A DNA stretch of 64,000 nucleotides, taken from the NCBI RefSeq assembly GCF_013426895.1, contig NZ_AP023174.1:3695947-3759946 (forward strand), in the 5' to 3' direction. Of this stretch, positions 18,030 through 25,518 are shown one piece after another (the first letter of the stretch is position 1; the number at the start of each line of letters is the position of its first letter). The position numbers were made by a program, and so were the translations under genes. The notes beneath the pieces were generated by a model. It did no database searches, had not been told where the DNA came from, and was given only the letters and a program-made list of their open reading frames with translations. This stretch comes from Paraburkholderia largidicola (GTDB lineage: Bacteria > Pseudomonadota > Gammaproteobacteria > Burkholderiales > Burkholderiaceae).

Positions 18030-19142
18030 TCAGCGCTGACCGAAGGAAATATCGCCGAACAGCGCCTTCTGTTCGCGCGGTTGCGAGCGCCAGTATTGCG
18101 GCGGAGCGTCCACCGTCGCGCCGAGTTGCGCGGCCGCGTGCCACGGCCAGCGCGGATCGTAGAGCATCGCGCGGGCCATCGCGATGAGATCCGCGTCGCC
18201 CTCTTCGATCAGCCGGTTCGCGTGCTCGGGGTCCGTGATCAGGCCAACGGCCATCGTCGTCATGCCTGTCGCTTCCTTCACTGCCTTTGCGAACGGCACC
18301 TGATAGCCGGGTTCGAGCGGGATCTTCTGCAACGGCGACACGCCACCCGACGACACATCGACCCAGTCGCAGCCGCGCTTCTTCAACTCTTGCGCGAACG
18401 CGATCGTGTCTTCGATCGTGATGCCGCCATCCACCCAGTCGATTGCCGAGACGCGCACGCCGACGGGTTTGTCGGCGGGGAATGCGGCGCGCACGATGTC
18501 GAAGATTTCGAGCGGAAAACGCATACGATTTTCGCGCGAGCCGCCGTATTCGTCGCTGCGCTGGTTCGCAAGCGGCGACAGGAACTGATGCAGCAGATAA
18601 CCGTGTGCGGCATGCACTTCGAGTGCATCGATGCCCAGACGCGCAGCACGCCGCGCCGACGCTGCGAACGCCTCGCGGATGCGGTTGAGACCCGCGTTGT
18701 CCAGCGCGAGCGGCGGCTCCTCTCCGGCCTTGTGCGGCAACGCGGACGGCGCATGCGGCAGCCAGCCGCCGTCGGCGACGGGAATCAGTTGCCCGCCTTC
18801 CCACGGCACGTTACTCGAAGCCTTGCGCCCCGCGTGCGAGAGCTGCATCGCGACGTGCACTTTCGAGTGCTTGCGGATCGCGGCGAGCACAGGCTTCAGG
18901 GCTTCTTCCGTCGCGTCGTCCCACAGGCCGAGGTCGGCAGGCGTGATGCGGCCATCGGGCTCGACGGCCGTCGCCTCGATGCACAGCATGCCCGCGCCCG
19001 ACAGCGCAAGATGGCCGAGATGGATCATGTGCCATGCCGTCGCTTCGCCGCGTTCGGCAGAGTATTGACACATCGGTGACACGACAATGCGGTTCGGCAG
19101 CGTCACGCTACGCAGCGTGAGCGGAGTGAAAAGTGCGCTCAT
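18030..19142 (-). CDS. Old Yellow Enzyme-type NADH:flavin oxidoreductase (YqjM class)
   Basis: A 370-residue FMN enzyme with a TIM-barrel, reducing activated C=C bonds (enones, quinones) with NAD(P)H. It starts SALFTPLTLRSVTLPNRIVVSPM followed by CQYSA, the YqjM-class cysteine motif. Other recognisable blocks are QLSHAGRKA, the HAAHGYLLHQFLSPLAN active-site pair, and SRENRMRFPLEI. Start ATG 19142 matches the family N-terminus; an ATG six codons earlier is also possible and neither has a strong ribosome site. The physiological substrate is unknown. Confidence 0.9.
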   Translation of the reverse strand: MSALFTPLTLRSVTLPNRIVVSPMCQYSAERGEATAWHMIHLGHLALSGAGMLCIEATAVEPDGRITPADLGLWDDATEEALKPVLAAIRKHSKVHVAMQLSHAGRKASSNVPWEGGQLIPVADGGWLPHAPSALPHKAGEEPPLALDNAGLNRIREAFAASARRAARLGIDALEVHAAHGYLLHQFLSPLANQRSDEYGGSRENRMRFPLEIFDIVRAAFPADKPVGVRVSAIDWVDGGITIEDTIAFAQELKKRGCDWVDVSSGGVSPLQKIPLEPGYQVPFAKAVKEATGMTTMAVGLITDPEHANRLIEEGDADLIAMARAMLYDPRWPWHAAAQLGATVDAPPQYWRSQPREQKALFGDISFGQR

Positions 19143-19240
19143 GGTGGTGGGATTACCCATCGAAACTCAAGAGCGATCGAGGATAGCACCGGGTCCGATT
19201 TGCTGCAGACGGCCAGGCGCGTCCCTTTCAACAGGGTGAG

Positions 19241-19972
19241 TCAGCTTTGACTGTGAGGCGTATCGAGGCGCTTCGACCACGATTCGACTTCGCCGCTTTC
19301 GAGGCGCTTCATCGCGGTCTTGCGCCACGATGGCGTCAACGTGTCGAGCTGTGCCATCGCCTCCAGCGCCTGCCGGTCGTCGCGATCGACATAGAGCACG
19401 CGCAACAGGCGCTCGACGCTCCACTGCGCGTGAGGACGCGCGAGCCGCTCGATTGAATCGCCTGCGCCGACTTCGCCCGCTTCGAGCACGCGGTAATACC
19501 AGCCCGTGCGGCGCGTGTTCTGCACGGCGCGCGACATGTCGGCGCGCGCGAACCGCAGGTTCAGTTTCCAGCACGGCTGGCGAGGCTGCGATACCTGAAC
19601 GATCGCCCCGCCGATCCGGTACACGTCGCCGACGCAAACATCCGCTTCCGTCAGGCCGCGCGTGCTGAGGTTTTCGCCGAATGCACCGCATCCGTCGAGC
19701 GTCGACAGACCGGAGGTGCCCGCCTGCCATTCGCTGCGCCAGGTTGCGTAGTGGTCGAACGGATAGTGATGCAGCGCTTTTTCCGGGCCGCCGTGATGCT
19801 TGAGTTCGGCCTGCTGATCACCTTCGAGGCCTGTTTCGCCCAGCCACACACGGCCATCGACAGGCGTCTTGCCGATCGCACTCGTCTTGCCCGGCAGGTC
19901 ACCGTCCAACGGGGCGATCTTGCCGGTCAGCACGGCATCGACGGTAGAAGCGCGGTGATCCACGACGGTCAT
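19241..19972 (-). CDS. MOSC-domain protein (YiiM-like)
   Basis: A 243-residue MOSC-domain protein. The HHGGPEKALHHYPFDHY block and the conserved cysteine in QPRQPCWKLNLRF are typical of the YiiM group. YiiM-type proteins handle molybdenum cofactor and act with reductases on N-hydroxylated compounds. It starts at ATG 19972, 10 bases after the stop of the amidotransferase gene on the same strand, so the two are probably co-transcribed. Confidence 0.87.
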   Translation of the reverse strand: MTVVDHRASTVDAVLTGKIAPLDGDLPGKTSAIGKTPVDGRVWLGETGLEGDQQAELKHHGGPEKALHHYPFDHYATWRSEWQAGTSGLSTLDGCGAFGENLSTRGLTEADVCVGDVYRIGGAIVQVSQPRQPCWKLNLRFARADMSRAVQNTRRTGWYYRVLEAGEVGAGDSIERLARPHAQWSVERLLRVLYVDRDDRQALEAMAQLDTLTPSWRKTAMKRLESGEVESWSKRLDTPHSQS

Positions 19973-19982
19973 TGGGATGTGT

Positions 19983-20696
19983 TCAGGGTCGCGCGGCCAG
20001 CTGATCGAGCCATTCGCCGAACATGCTGGTCGCCGCGGCCTCCAGCTTCGGGCCATGCTTCGCGGTATCGGCGCGCAGCGTGCGCACGTCGATGCCGTGG
20101 CCCGCGATTTCGCCGGCGTTGCCGATCAGCCAGGGCTCGAAACGGTCAGTGCGGATTTCAGGGTGACATTGCAGGCCAAGCACATGCTTGCCCCACGAGA
20201 ACGCCTGGTTCTCACAGGCCGGCGTGGAGGCGAGATGCACCGCGCCTTGCGGAAGATCGAATGTATCGCCGTGCCAATGAAGCATCGACGTGTGCGCTGC
20301 ATCCAGATGCCGCAGCGGCGACTGCTTGCCGGCATCGGTGAGCGTCAACGGCGTCCAGCCGATTTCCGTCTGCCCCGACGGATAGACTCGCGCGCCGAGC
20401 ACACGCGCGATCAGTTGCGCGCCGAGACAGATGCCGAGCGTCGGCAAGCCTGCGGCGATACGCTTTTCGATCATGGAGACCAACGGCGCGATGGTCGGAT
20501 AGCGATCGTCGTCGTAGGCGCTGATTGGACCGCCGAGCACCACCATCAGCGACGGCATCACGGGGTTGGGCGCCTCGATGCGCGCGAAGCCGACATCCAG
20601 ATAGCGGACAGGACGCCCCCGCTCGCCGAGCACCCGTTCGAGACTGCCCAGATCCTCGAAGTGCACATGGCGGATGGCGAGAACTTCGTGATGCAT
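19983..20696 (-). CDS. Class I glutamine amidotransferase-like protein
   Basis: A 237-residue stand-alone class I amidotransferase domain. The nucleophile elbow GICLGAQL contains Cys90, and the downstream QCHPE motif holds the catalytic His. Such free-standing domains (annotated as GMP-synthase-like) hydrolyse glutamine or gamma-glutamyl compounds. The substrate is not evident. It starts at ATG 20696, with GGTGGGA upstream; an in-frame TTG at 20702 is less likely. It is followed directly by the MOSC gene. Confidence 0.87.
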   Translation of the reverse strand: MHHEVLAIRHVHFEDLGSLERVLGERGRPVRYLDVGFARIEAPNPVMPSLMVVLGGPISAYDDDRYPTIAPLVSMIEKRIAAGLPTLGICLGAQLIARVLGARVYPSGQTEIGWTPLTLTDAGKQSPLRHLDAAHTSMLHWHGDTFDLPQGAVHLASTPACENQAFSWGKHVLGLQCHPEIRTDRFEPWLIGNAGEIAGHGIDVRTLRADTAKHGPKLEAAATSMFGEWLDQLAARP

Positions 20697-20841
20697 CGGC
20701 AAATCCCACCGTCAGGTTGACTGGACGCGCCCAAAGGCGCGCCGGAAGACACGCCGTCTGCCGATGCGCAAAACGGCGCAAGCTCGCCCGCCCCGCTCGC
20801 GCAAACCCACGAGCGGCGGCCGGCTCAGCAGTTTAGCCGAC

Positions 20842-21486
20842 TCAGGCTTGCTGCGCGAAGATCTTCCAGGTCTTTTTCTGCGTGGCGGCGTCGGCCGTTT
20901 CGTGTACCGAGCAGTCCAGGCGCAGATCGGTATCCGACATCGACAGATCGAGCAGCATGCAGCGATGCGGCGTTTTCTTCGGGTTCTTGCTCGGCTCGAA
21001 ATGCGTGCAGGTCACGCACATCCGGTGCGGCGGAATGTGGCCTTGCACTTCGAGCTGACGCACGGTCTTCAGCAACGTGCGATAGAAGATCGATTGCTCT
21101 TCGTCGCGCAGCGTGCCGACCGCCTTCGCGAGGAAGTCGGGCCATTGCGCGGCGCGCTTGGCCGCAGTGCGGCCGCGAGCCGTCAGACGCACGGCCAGCG
21201 CGCGCCCGTCGTCGAGCGCGCGGCGCTTTTCGACGAGACCCTTGCTTTCCAGCGTGCTCACGGCATCGCTGGTGGTCGCGGCCGTCAACGCCGTTTCGCG
21301 TGCGATTTCGCCGAGCCGCATCGGCCCCTTGCGCTGCATCAGCAGCACGAGGATTTCGCCCTGGGTAGGCGTCAGACCCGCGCCTTCCGCCCATTCCCAT
21401 GCCTGGCTCCGCATGGCCGTGCTGAGTCGCAGCAGGCTGTGGGTCACCCGCCCGGTTGCCTGCTCTCCGTATACGCCTTCGCTCAT
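20842..21486 (-). CDS. MarR-family regulator with a C-terminal cysteine cluster
   Basis: A 214-residue regulator from ATG 21486. Residues about 20-125 are a MarR winged helix domain (LTPTQGEILVLL, then TSDAVSTLESKGLVEKRRAL). The protein is longer than a typical MarR (about 140-150). The extra C-terminal part holds CVTC, then HRCMLLDL and LRLDCSVHE, four cysteines spaced like a metal or redox site. Ligand and targets are unknown. The long spacer upstream (21487-22171) presumably holds its promoter. Confidence 0.85.
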   Translation of the reverse strand: MSEGVYGEQATGRVTHSLLRLSTAMRSQAWEWAEGAGLTPTQGEILVLLMQRKGPMRLGEIARETALTAATTSDAVSTLESKGLVEKRRALDDGRALAVRLTARGRTAAKRAAQWPDFLAKAVGTLRDEEQSIFYRTLLKTVRQLEVQGHIPPHRMCVTCTHFEPSKNPKKTPHRCMLLDLSMSDTDLRLDCSVHETADAATQKKTWKIFAQQA

Positions 21487-21961
21487 AGTCTTTCGTTCGT
21501 TGTTGACAGCGTGCCGTTGCCCGTCGACATCCGATTTCCGATGCCGGCGCGCCGACAGTCTGTGGGGGGAAGCTTCGCCGGTCAATCCGGCTCGCCGATT
21601 CCTACTATCTCAAAAACTTCCTGCGATGCGGGCCTTGTCCCGGCCGCTTACTCAGGCTTTGCAAATGTTCATGCAGTGCGACTGCTGCAATCTGGGCCAC
21701 GCATCGACGTGATCCTGGCAGGCCGCAACGACGAAAAACGACATTCTATGCGAGAGCGGCAAATCGTACAGCTAAGTTATCCAATGCAATCTGTGGATAA
21801 CCACGGGATAAGACGGGGGACGACATGTGCGTCGATTCTTGATAACTCCCTCGACCCCAGCAGCGATGAGAATCGTTCTCCCAGGTTTACGGCCGGGATG
21901 CACGCCCGATCCGCGTGGTTATAGTTTACGCAGCCTCTTGAGTTTGCAGGGAATTATTTGG

Positions 21962-22017
21962 TTGTCCACAGGCAAACGCAATGCTTGTTAACTACTACTA
22001 CGTATGTATACGTAAAC
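21962..22017 (+). repeat. Composite DnaA-box element, left copy
   Basis: It reads TTGTCCACAG, a 13-bp spacer, TTGTTAACTACTACTACGTA, a short TA/CG-rich part, then TAAAC. The same layout with the same 13-bp spacer is found inverted at 25248-25304. The shared core is TTGTTAACTWCTACTACGTA. Confidence 0.7.
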
Positions 22018-22065
22018 TTTGAGAAAAGCTGGAGAGCGTCCTATCGGTCTTCGATAAAAAGAAAA

Positions 22066-22086
22066 AAACCCGCAAAAAGCGGGTTT
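22066..22086 (-). terminator. Rho-independent terminator of the ybdK-type gene
   Basis: Arms AAACCCGC (22066-22073) and GCGGGTTT (22079-22086), loop of five A's. On the minus strand a T-rich run follows. It sits about 85 bp downstream of the ligase stop. Confidence 0.85.
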
Positions 22087-22171
22087 CGTTGAGTCTGCCT
22101 GACGACGAGGCAATGACATGCGACGCGCCAGCCGCGCCGGATTGCATCGTGCGGCCTGTACGCGCCAGCTT

Positions 22172-23287
22172 TTAGGCGCGCCACTGCAGGCACTGCTGCC
22201 GCACCACTTCATGCAGCGATTGTTCCTGTTCGGACACATTGCGCAACCAGGTCGCATCGTTCACCTGCCCACGCGCGATCGCGCCGATTTCTTCGAGCGC
22301 CTTGCCCGAGCCGAGCGCATCCGCATGCGGCGCGATGCGCTCGAGCGTGTGAATGATGTCTTCGGAGATCGTACGGCGCTCACCCGTCTGAGGATCGATA
22401 CACGTGCCCGCCAGACCGAAACGGCAGGCCTCGAAACGGTTGAACGTGTAGACGAGATAGTCGTCTTCCTTTGGCATCAAAGGCTTGTCGAGCAGCAGAT
22501 GACGCGCGAGCGTCTGGATGTAGCAGGCAATTGCGGCCGCGCGATCGACGGAAAGCGGCGTGTCCATCACGCGCACTTCGATGGTGCCGAAGCCGGGCTT
22601 CGGCCGGATATCCCAGTAGAAGTCCTTCATGCTGTTGACGACGCCCGTGTGCACCATCTTCGAAAAGTACTCTTCGAAGCTGTCCCACGTGAGGACGAAC
22701 GGTGCGCGGCCCGACAGCGGGAACGCGAACACGGAATTCAGGCGTGCCGAGTGAAAGCCCGTATCGACGCCCTGCACGAACGGCGACGACGCCGACAGCG
22801 CGATGAAGTGCGGTATGTAGCGCGACATCGAATGCAGCAGGAACAACGCGCTATCGGCATCCGGGCAGCCGATGTGCACGTGCTGGCCGAATACCGTGAA
22901 CTGCTTCGCGAGGTAGCCGTAGAGTTCCGAAAGGTACTGAAAGCGCGGCGTGTCGACGATCTTCCGCTCGCTCCATTGCTGGAAAGCGTGCGTGCCGCCG
23001 CCGCACAGGCCGACGTTCAGCCGGTCCGCCGCGGCGACCAGCGTGTCGCGAATGGTGCGCAGATCGGCGACGGCCTGTTCGTGCGTCGTGCAGATGCCCG
23101 TCGACAGCTCGATCATGCTTTCGGTGATTTCCGGCGTGATATTGCCTGGGATCTTTTCGTCCTTGATGAGCCGGAGCAGGTCGGTTCCGGCTTTGGTCAG
23201 ATCATAGTCATGGGTATTGACGATCTGCATCTCGAGTTCGACACCGAAGGTGAACGGTTTCGAATCGACGAAGGCTTCGAGTGACAT
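22172..23287 (-). CDS. YbdK-type carboxylate-amine ligase (glutamate-cysteine ligase family 2)
   Basis: A 371-residue member of the GCS2 family. The N-terminal [12 protein letters not shown] is the family signature, followed by the ATP-grasp-like glutamine-synthetase-fold blocks [21 protein letters not shown] and the late [11 protein letters not shown]. coli YbdK has weak gamma-glutamyl-cysteine ligase activity, so this may ligate glutamate or another acid to an amine. A true gshA is present at 48911-50524, so this paralogue probably has a different substrate. Upstream lies a CPA2 antiporter on the same strand. Confidence 0.9.
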   Translation of the reverse strand: MSLEAFVDSKPFTFGVELEMQIVNTHDYDLTKAGTDLLRLIKDEKIPGNITPEITESMIELSTGICTTHEQAVADLRTIRDTLVAAADRLNVGLCGGGTHAFQQWSERKIVDTPRFQYLSELYGYLAKQFTVFGQHVHIGCPDADSALFLLHSMSRYIPHFIALSASSPFVQGVDTGFHSARLNSVFAFPLSGRAPFVLTWDSFEEYFSKMVHTGVVNSMKDFYWDIRPKPGFGTIEVRVMDTPLSVDRAAAIACYIQTLARHLLLDKPLMPKEDDYLVYTFNRFEACRFGLAGTCIDPQTGERRTISEDIIHTLERIAPHADALGSGKALEEIGAIARGQVNDATWLRNVSEQEQSLHEVVRQQCLQWRA

Positions 23288-23409
23288 AGCGTTTCCTGAT
23301 TCATGTCGGCATCAGCGCCCGATACGGGCGGCGCCGGCTGGATTGACTGTCGAATGCTGCAGCCGAACGCTCGAGCTGCATGAAAAATAGAGGGTGCCGG
23401 CTTTCCGCT

Positions 23410-24612
23410 TTACTCGCGGCGTTCGCCCACCAGCGCGAGCGAGCGGTAGACGAGCCAAGGCCCGACCAGCTGCAACACGACGATCGAGCACATCGTGACC
23501 GCGCGCAGTGTCGGATCGAAATTCGGATAGAGCTGGTAGGTATCGTCGACGAGCAGATACGCGAGCGCCGACATTGGCGACAGCGATAATCCCAGCGCCA
23601 TGCCCTGCTTCATGTCGAGTCCGCTCGGCTTGGCGAACGCGAGCACGCCGACCAGCTTGGCCACCAGCCGCGCGACGATCAGTCCGACGGCGGCCAGGCC
23701 GCCCAGCGCCACGTCGTGCCATTCGAACGTCGTCAGCGTGAGCACGAACAGAATCACCGTCAGCAGCCAACCCGCCGTGCCGAAATGCTCCGGCCAAAGT
23801 TGCGGGCGCGCTTCCAGATTCTTCACGATGATGCCCGCCGCGAGCAGGCTGAGAATCGTCGACAGTTTGAAGATATGCGCGACGGCAATGGCGAGCAGCA
23901 CGAGGCCGAACAGCGCGACGAACGAGTGCTCGTCCTGCAGATTCACACGCTTGTAAAAGAACGTGATGGTGCGCGCGAGCAGGTACGCGAGGATCAGCGA
24001 GCCGATCAGCAGATACAGCGGCTGAAGAATGGTCGCGAGCACGTTGCCGTAGGCTTCCTGATGCAGCCAGCCGGACGCGAGCTTCTCGACGATCACCGCA
24101 TACATGCTGTTGAGCGCCGTCAGCGTCAGCAGGCGCTGCGTGACCTGGCCTTCGGCGCGCACCTCGGTTTTCAGCTGGATGACCATCGCGGGTGAAGTCG
24201 CCATCGCGATCGACGCAAGCACGAGCGCCGTCACCGACGACACGTTCAGAAACAGCAGCACCAGCAGCACGAGCACGAACGTGAGCGTCGATTCGGCGAT
24301 GCTCGACACGATCAGCCACGTATTGCGGCGAATCCAGCGCAGATCCAGCCGGCTGCCGAGCTCGAACAGCAGCAGGCCGAGCGCGACATCGAGCAACGGG
24401 CGCGCGGTGCTTGCCGAGTCCGCGTCGATCACGCCAGAACCCGCCGAGCCCGCGATCAGCCCGATCACGGCATAGCCGGAAATGCGCGGCAGATGCCACG
24501 CGCGATAGCACAGCTCGCCGACGAGGCCTGCGGCGAGCAAAGCGAGGCCTGCCCAGAAAATGGCATCGGGCGTGAGCGGCCAGCCTGGAAAGAATGAAAA
24601 CGCCGACTTCAT
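23410..24612 (-). CDS. CPA2-family cation:proton antiporter (KefB-like membrane domain)
   Basis: A 400-residue inner-membrane antiporter with about 11-13 predicted helices. The motif LALGLLLFELGSRLDLRWIRR near residue 70 and TSPAMVIQLKTEVRAEGQVT match the Na+/H+ exchanger domain of CPA2 (KefB/RosB) proteins. The TrkA-N regulatory domain of full-length KefB/KefC is absent, so this is a membrane-domain-only form. It starts at ATG 24612 with AAGGAGAAG. The neighbouring glutathione-ligase-like gene is suggestive, since Kef systems are gated by glutathione adducts, but this is inference. Confidence 0.87.
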   Translation of the reverse strand: MKSAFSFFPGWPLTPDAIFWAGLALLAAGLVGELCYRAWHLPRISGYAVIGLIAGSAGSGVIDADSASTARPLLDVALGLLLFELGSRLDLRWIRRNTWLIVSSIAESTLTFVLVLLVLLFLNVSSVTALVLASIAMATSPAMVIQLKTEVRAEGQVTQRLLTLTALNSMYAVIVEKLASGWLHQEAYGNVLATILQPLYLLIGSLILAYLLARTITFFYKRVNLQDEHSFVALFGLVLLAIAVAHIFKLSTILSLLAAGIIVKNLEARPQLWPEHFGTAGWLLTVILFVLTLTTFEWHDVALGGLAAVGLIVARLVAKLVGVLAFAKPSGLDMKQGMALGLSLSPMSALAYLLVDDTYQLYPNFDPTLRAVTMCSIVVLQLVGPWLVYRSLALVGERRE

Positions 24613-25247
24613 CGTGGTGGCTTCTCCTTGGCAGCAACACCCGGCAACGCGAACGGGCAGACGACGTCGGCACGCAAAGCGCGCGCCGCGTCCGTTGCCG
24701 CGATCGGTTCGCGTCTGCCGGCGTTGCGGGTTGTCAACGATCGGGTGAAAAACTGAAACGACCACGCCGATGCCGCATGACTACGGGCAGCCCGACGTGA
24801 GTGAAAAGAGCGCCGTCGACTTTTGAATCAGATTCTGTGGGTCCGGCAACCGTTCCATTTGGCGCGTCGGTTGCGGGGGCAAAACGCGACGCGGAAGAAC
24901 GGCGATTGTGCCATAGCTTTTTTACACTTGACGGAAAAGCGTCGAACGAGCGCTCAAAGCGGTAAAACGTACGCTAACTTCAGGGCAACAGGAAAAAGCG
25001 ACCGGAAAATGCGTGTGCTTTGGGGAAGATCGGCCTTATCAGTCGCGCATTTGCAAGTCTGAGAGGGACCTCGCGCAACGCATGTTCACCGTGCTTGCGT
25101 TTGAGTGCCGTTCCGCTCAGGCGTTCCGGCTTCTCAACGATGAACAGCAAACAAGACGGTCCGTGAAGCGAAGCGGGTATTGCGAAATTCTTAATAGGAA
25201 AGAGGATGCCGCCGGAGGCCGACCCACTGAGGGCTCTTCATCAATAG

Positions 25248-25304
25248 GTTTACTGTACGTATACGTAGTAGAAGTTAACAAGGCCGCTGCATTTCTGTGG
25301 ATAA
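25248..25304 (-). repeat. Composite DnaA-box element, right copy (inverted)
   Basis: Read on the minus strand: TTATCCACAG (a perfect DnaA box), a 13-bp spacer, TTGTTAACTTCTACTACGTA, a short TA/CG-rich part, then GTAAAC. It matches the element at 21962-22017 in order and spacing, in opposite orientation about 3.3 kb away. Confidence 0.7.
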
Positions 25305-25475
25305 CCCGGGTTTACCGAAGCGAATCAGCGTCTTGCCGAACGCATAACCGGATGCACTTGATGTGCGCGCCCGGCTGGGTTCGATGAATAACTTTTGGCC
25401 AAAGTTTACGTCCGGCGAGTTACCCCGTTTACGTCCACATCCGATCCACACGAGTTTCGCCCGCATTTTTCCCGG

Positions 25476-25509
25476 TTATCCACAACGCGCCGTGGATAAC
25501 TTTTCCACA
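25476..25509. promoter_or_regulatory. Cluster of three DnaA-type boxes
   Basis: A perfect TTATCCACA at 25476-25484 is followed by CGTGGATAA (25491-25499, inverted, one mismatch) and TTTTCCACA (25501-25509, one mismatch) within 34 bp. Tight pairs of opposed boxes are typical of DnaA binding regions. Whether it is an origin, a titration site or a promoter control region is unresolved. Confidence 0.6.
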
Positions 25510-25518
25510 GGAAGATAG

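Larger units (their letters stand above)
21487..22171. other. 685-bp non-coding region with DnaA-type boxes and GTTTAC repeats
   Basis: No gene of credible length. It contains TTATCCAAT (21778-21786), a perfect DnaA box TGTGGATAA (21792-21800) and TTGTCCACA (21962-21970). It also has GTTTAC at 21885 and 21924 with an inverted copy at 22012, a palindrome GAGAATCGTTCTC (21868-21880) resembling a Fur half-site pair, and a repeat element at 21962-22017. The terminator of the ybdK gene is at 22066-22086. Origin-like or regulatory function is inference. Confidence 0.6.
24613..25518. other. 906-bp non-coding region rich in DnaA-type boxes and GTTTAC repeats
   Basis: The longest gene-free stretch in the window. 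The part near the antiporter carries its promoter. From 25248 on there are four GTTTAC motifs in one orientation (25248, 25310, 25404, 25427), two of them inside an exact GTTTACGTCC direct repeat. The composite DnaA-box element (25248-25304) overlaps the first. A cluster of DnaA-type boxes at 25476-25509 runs up to the mnmC stop. No start codon with a good ribosome site opens a convincing reading frame here. Confidence 0.65.
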
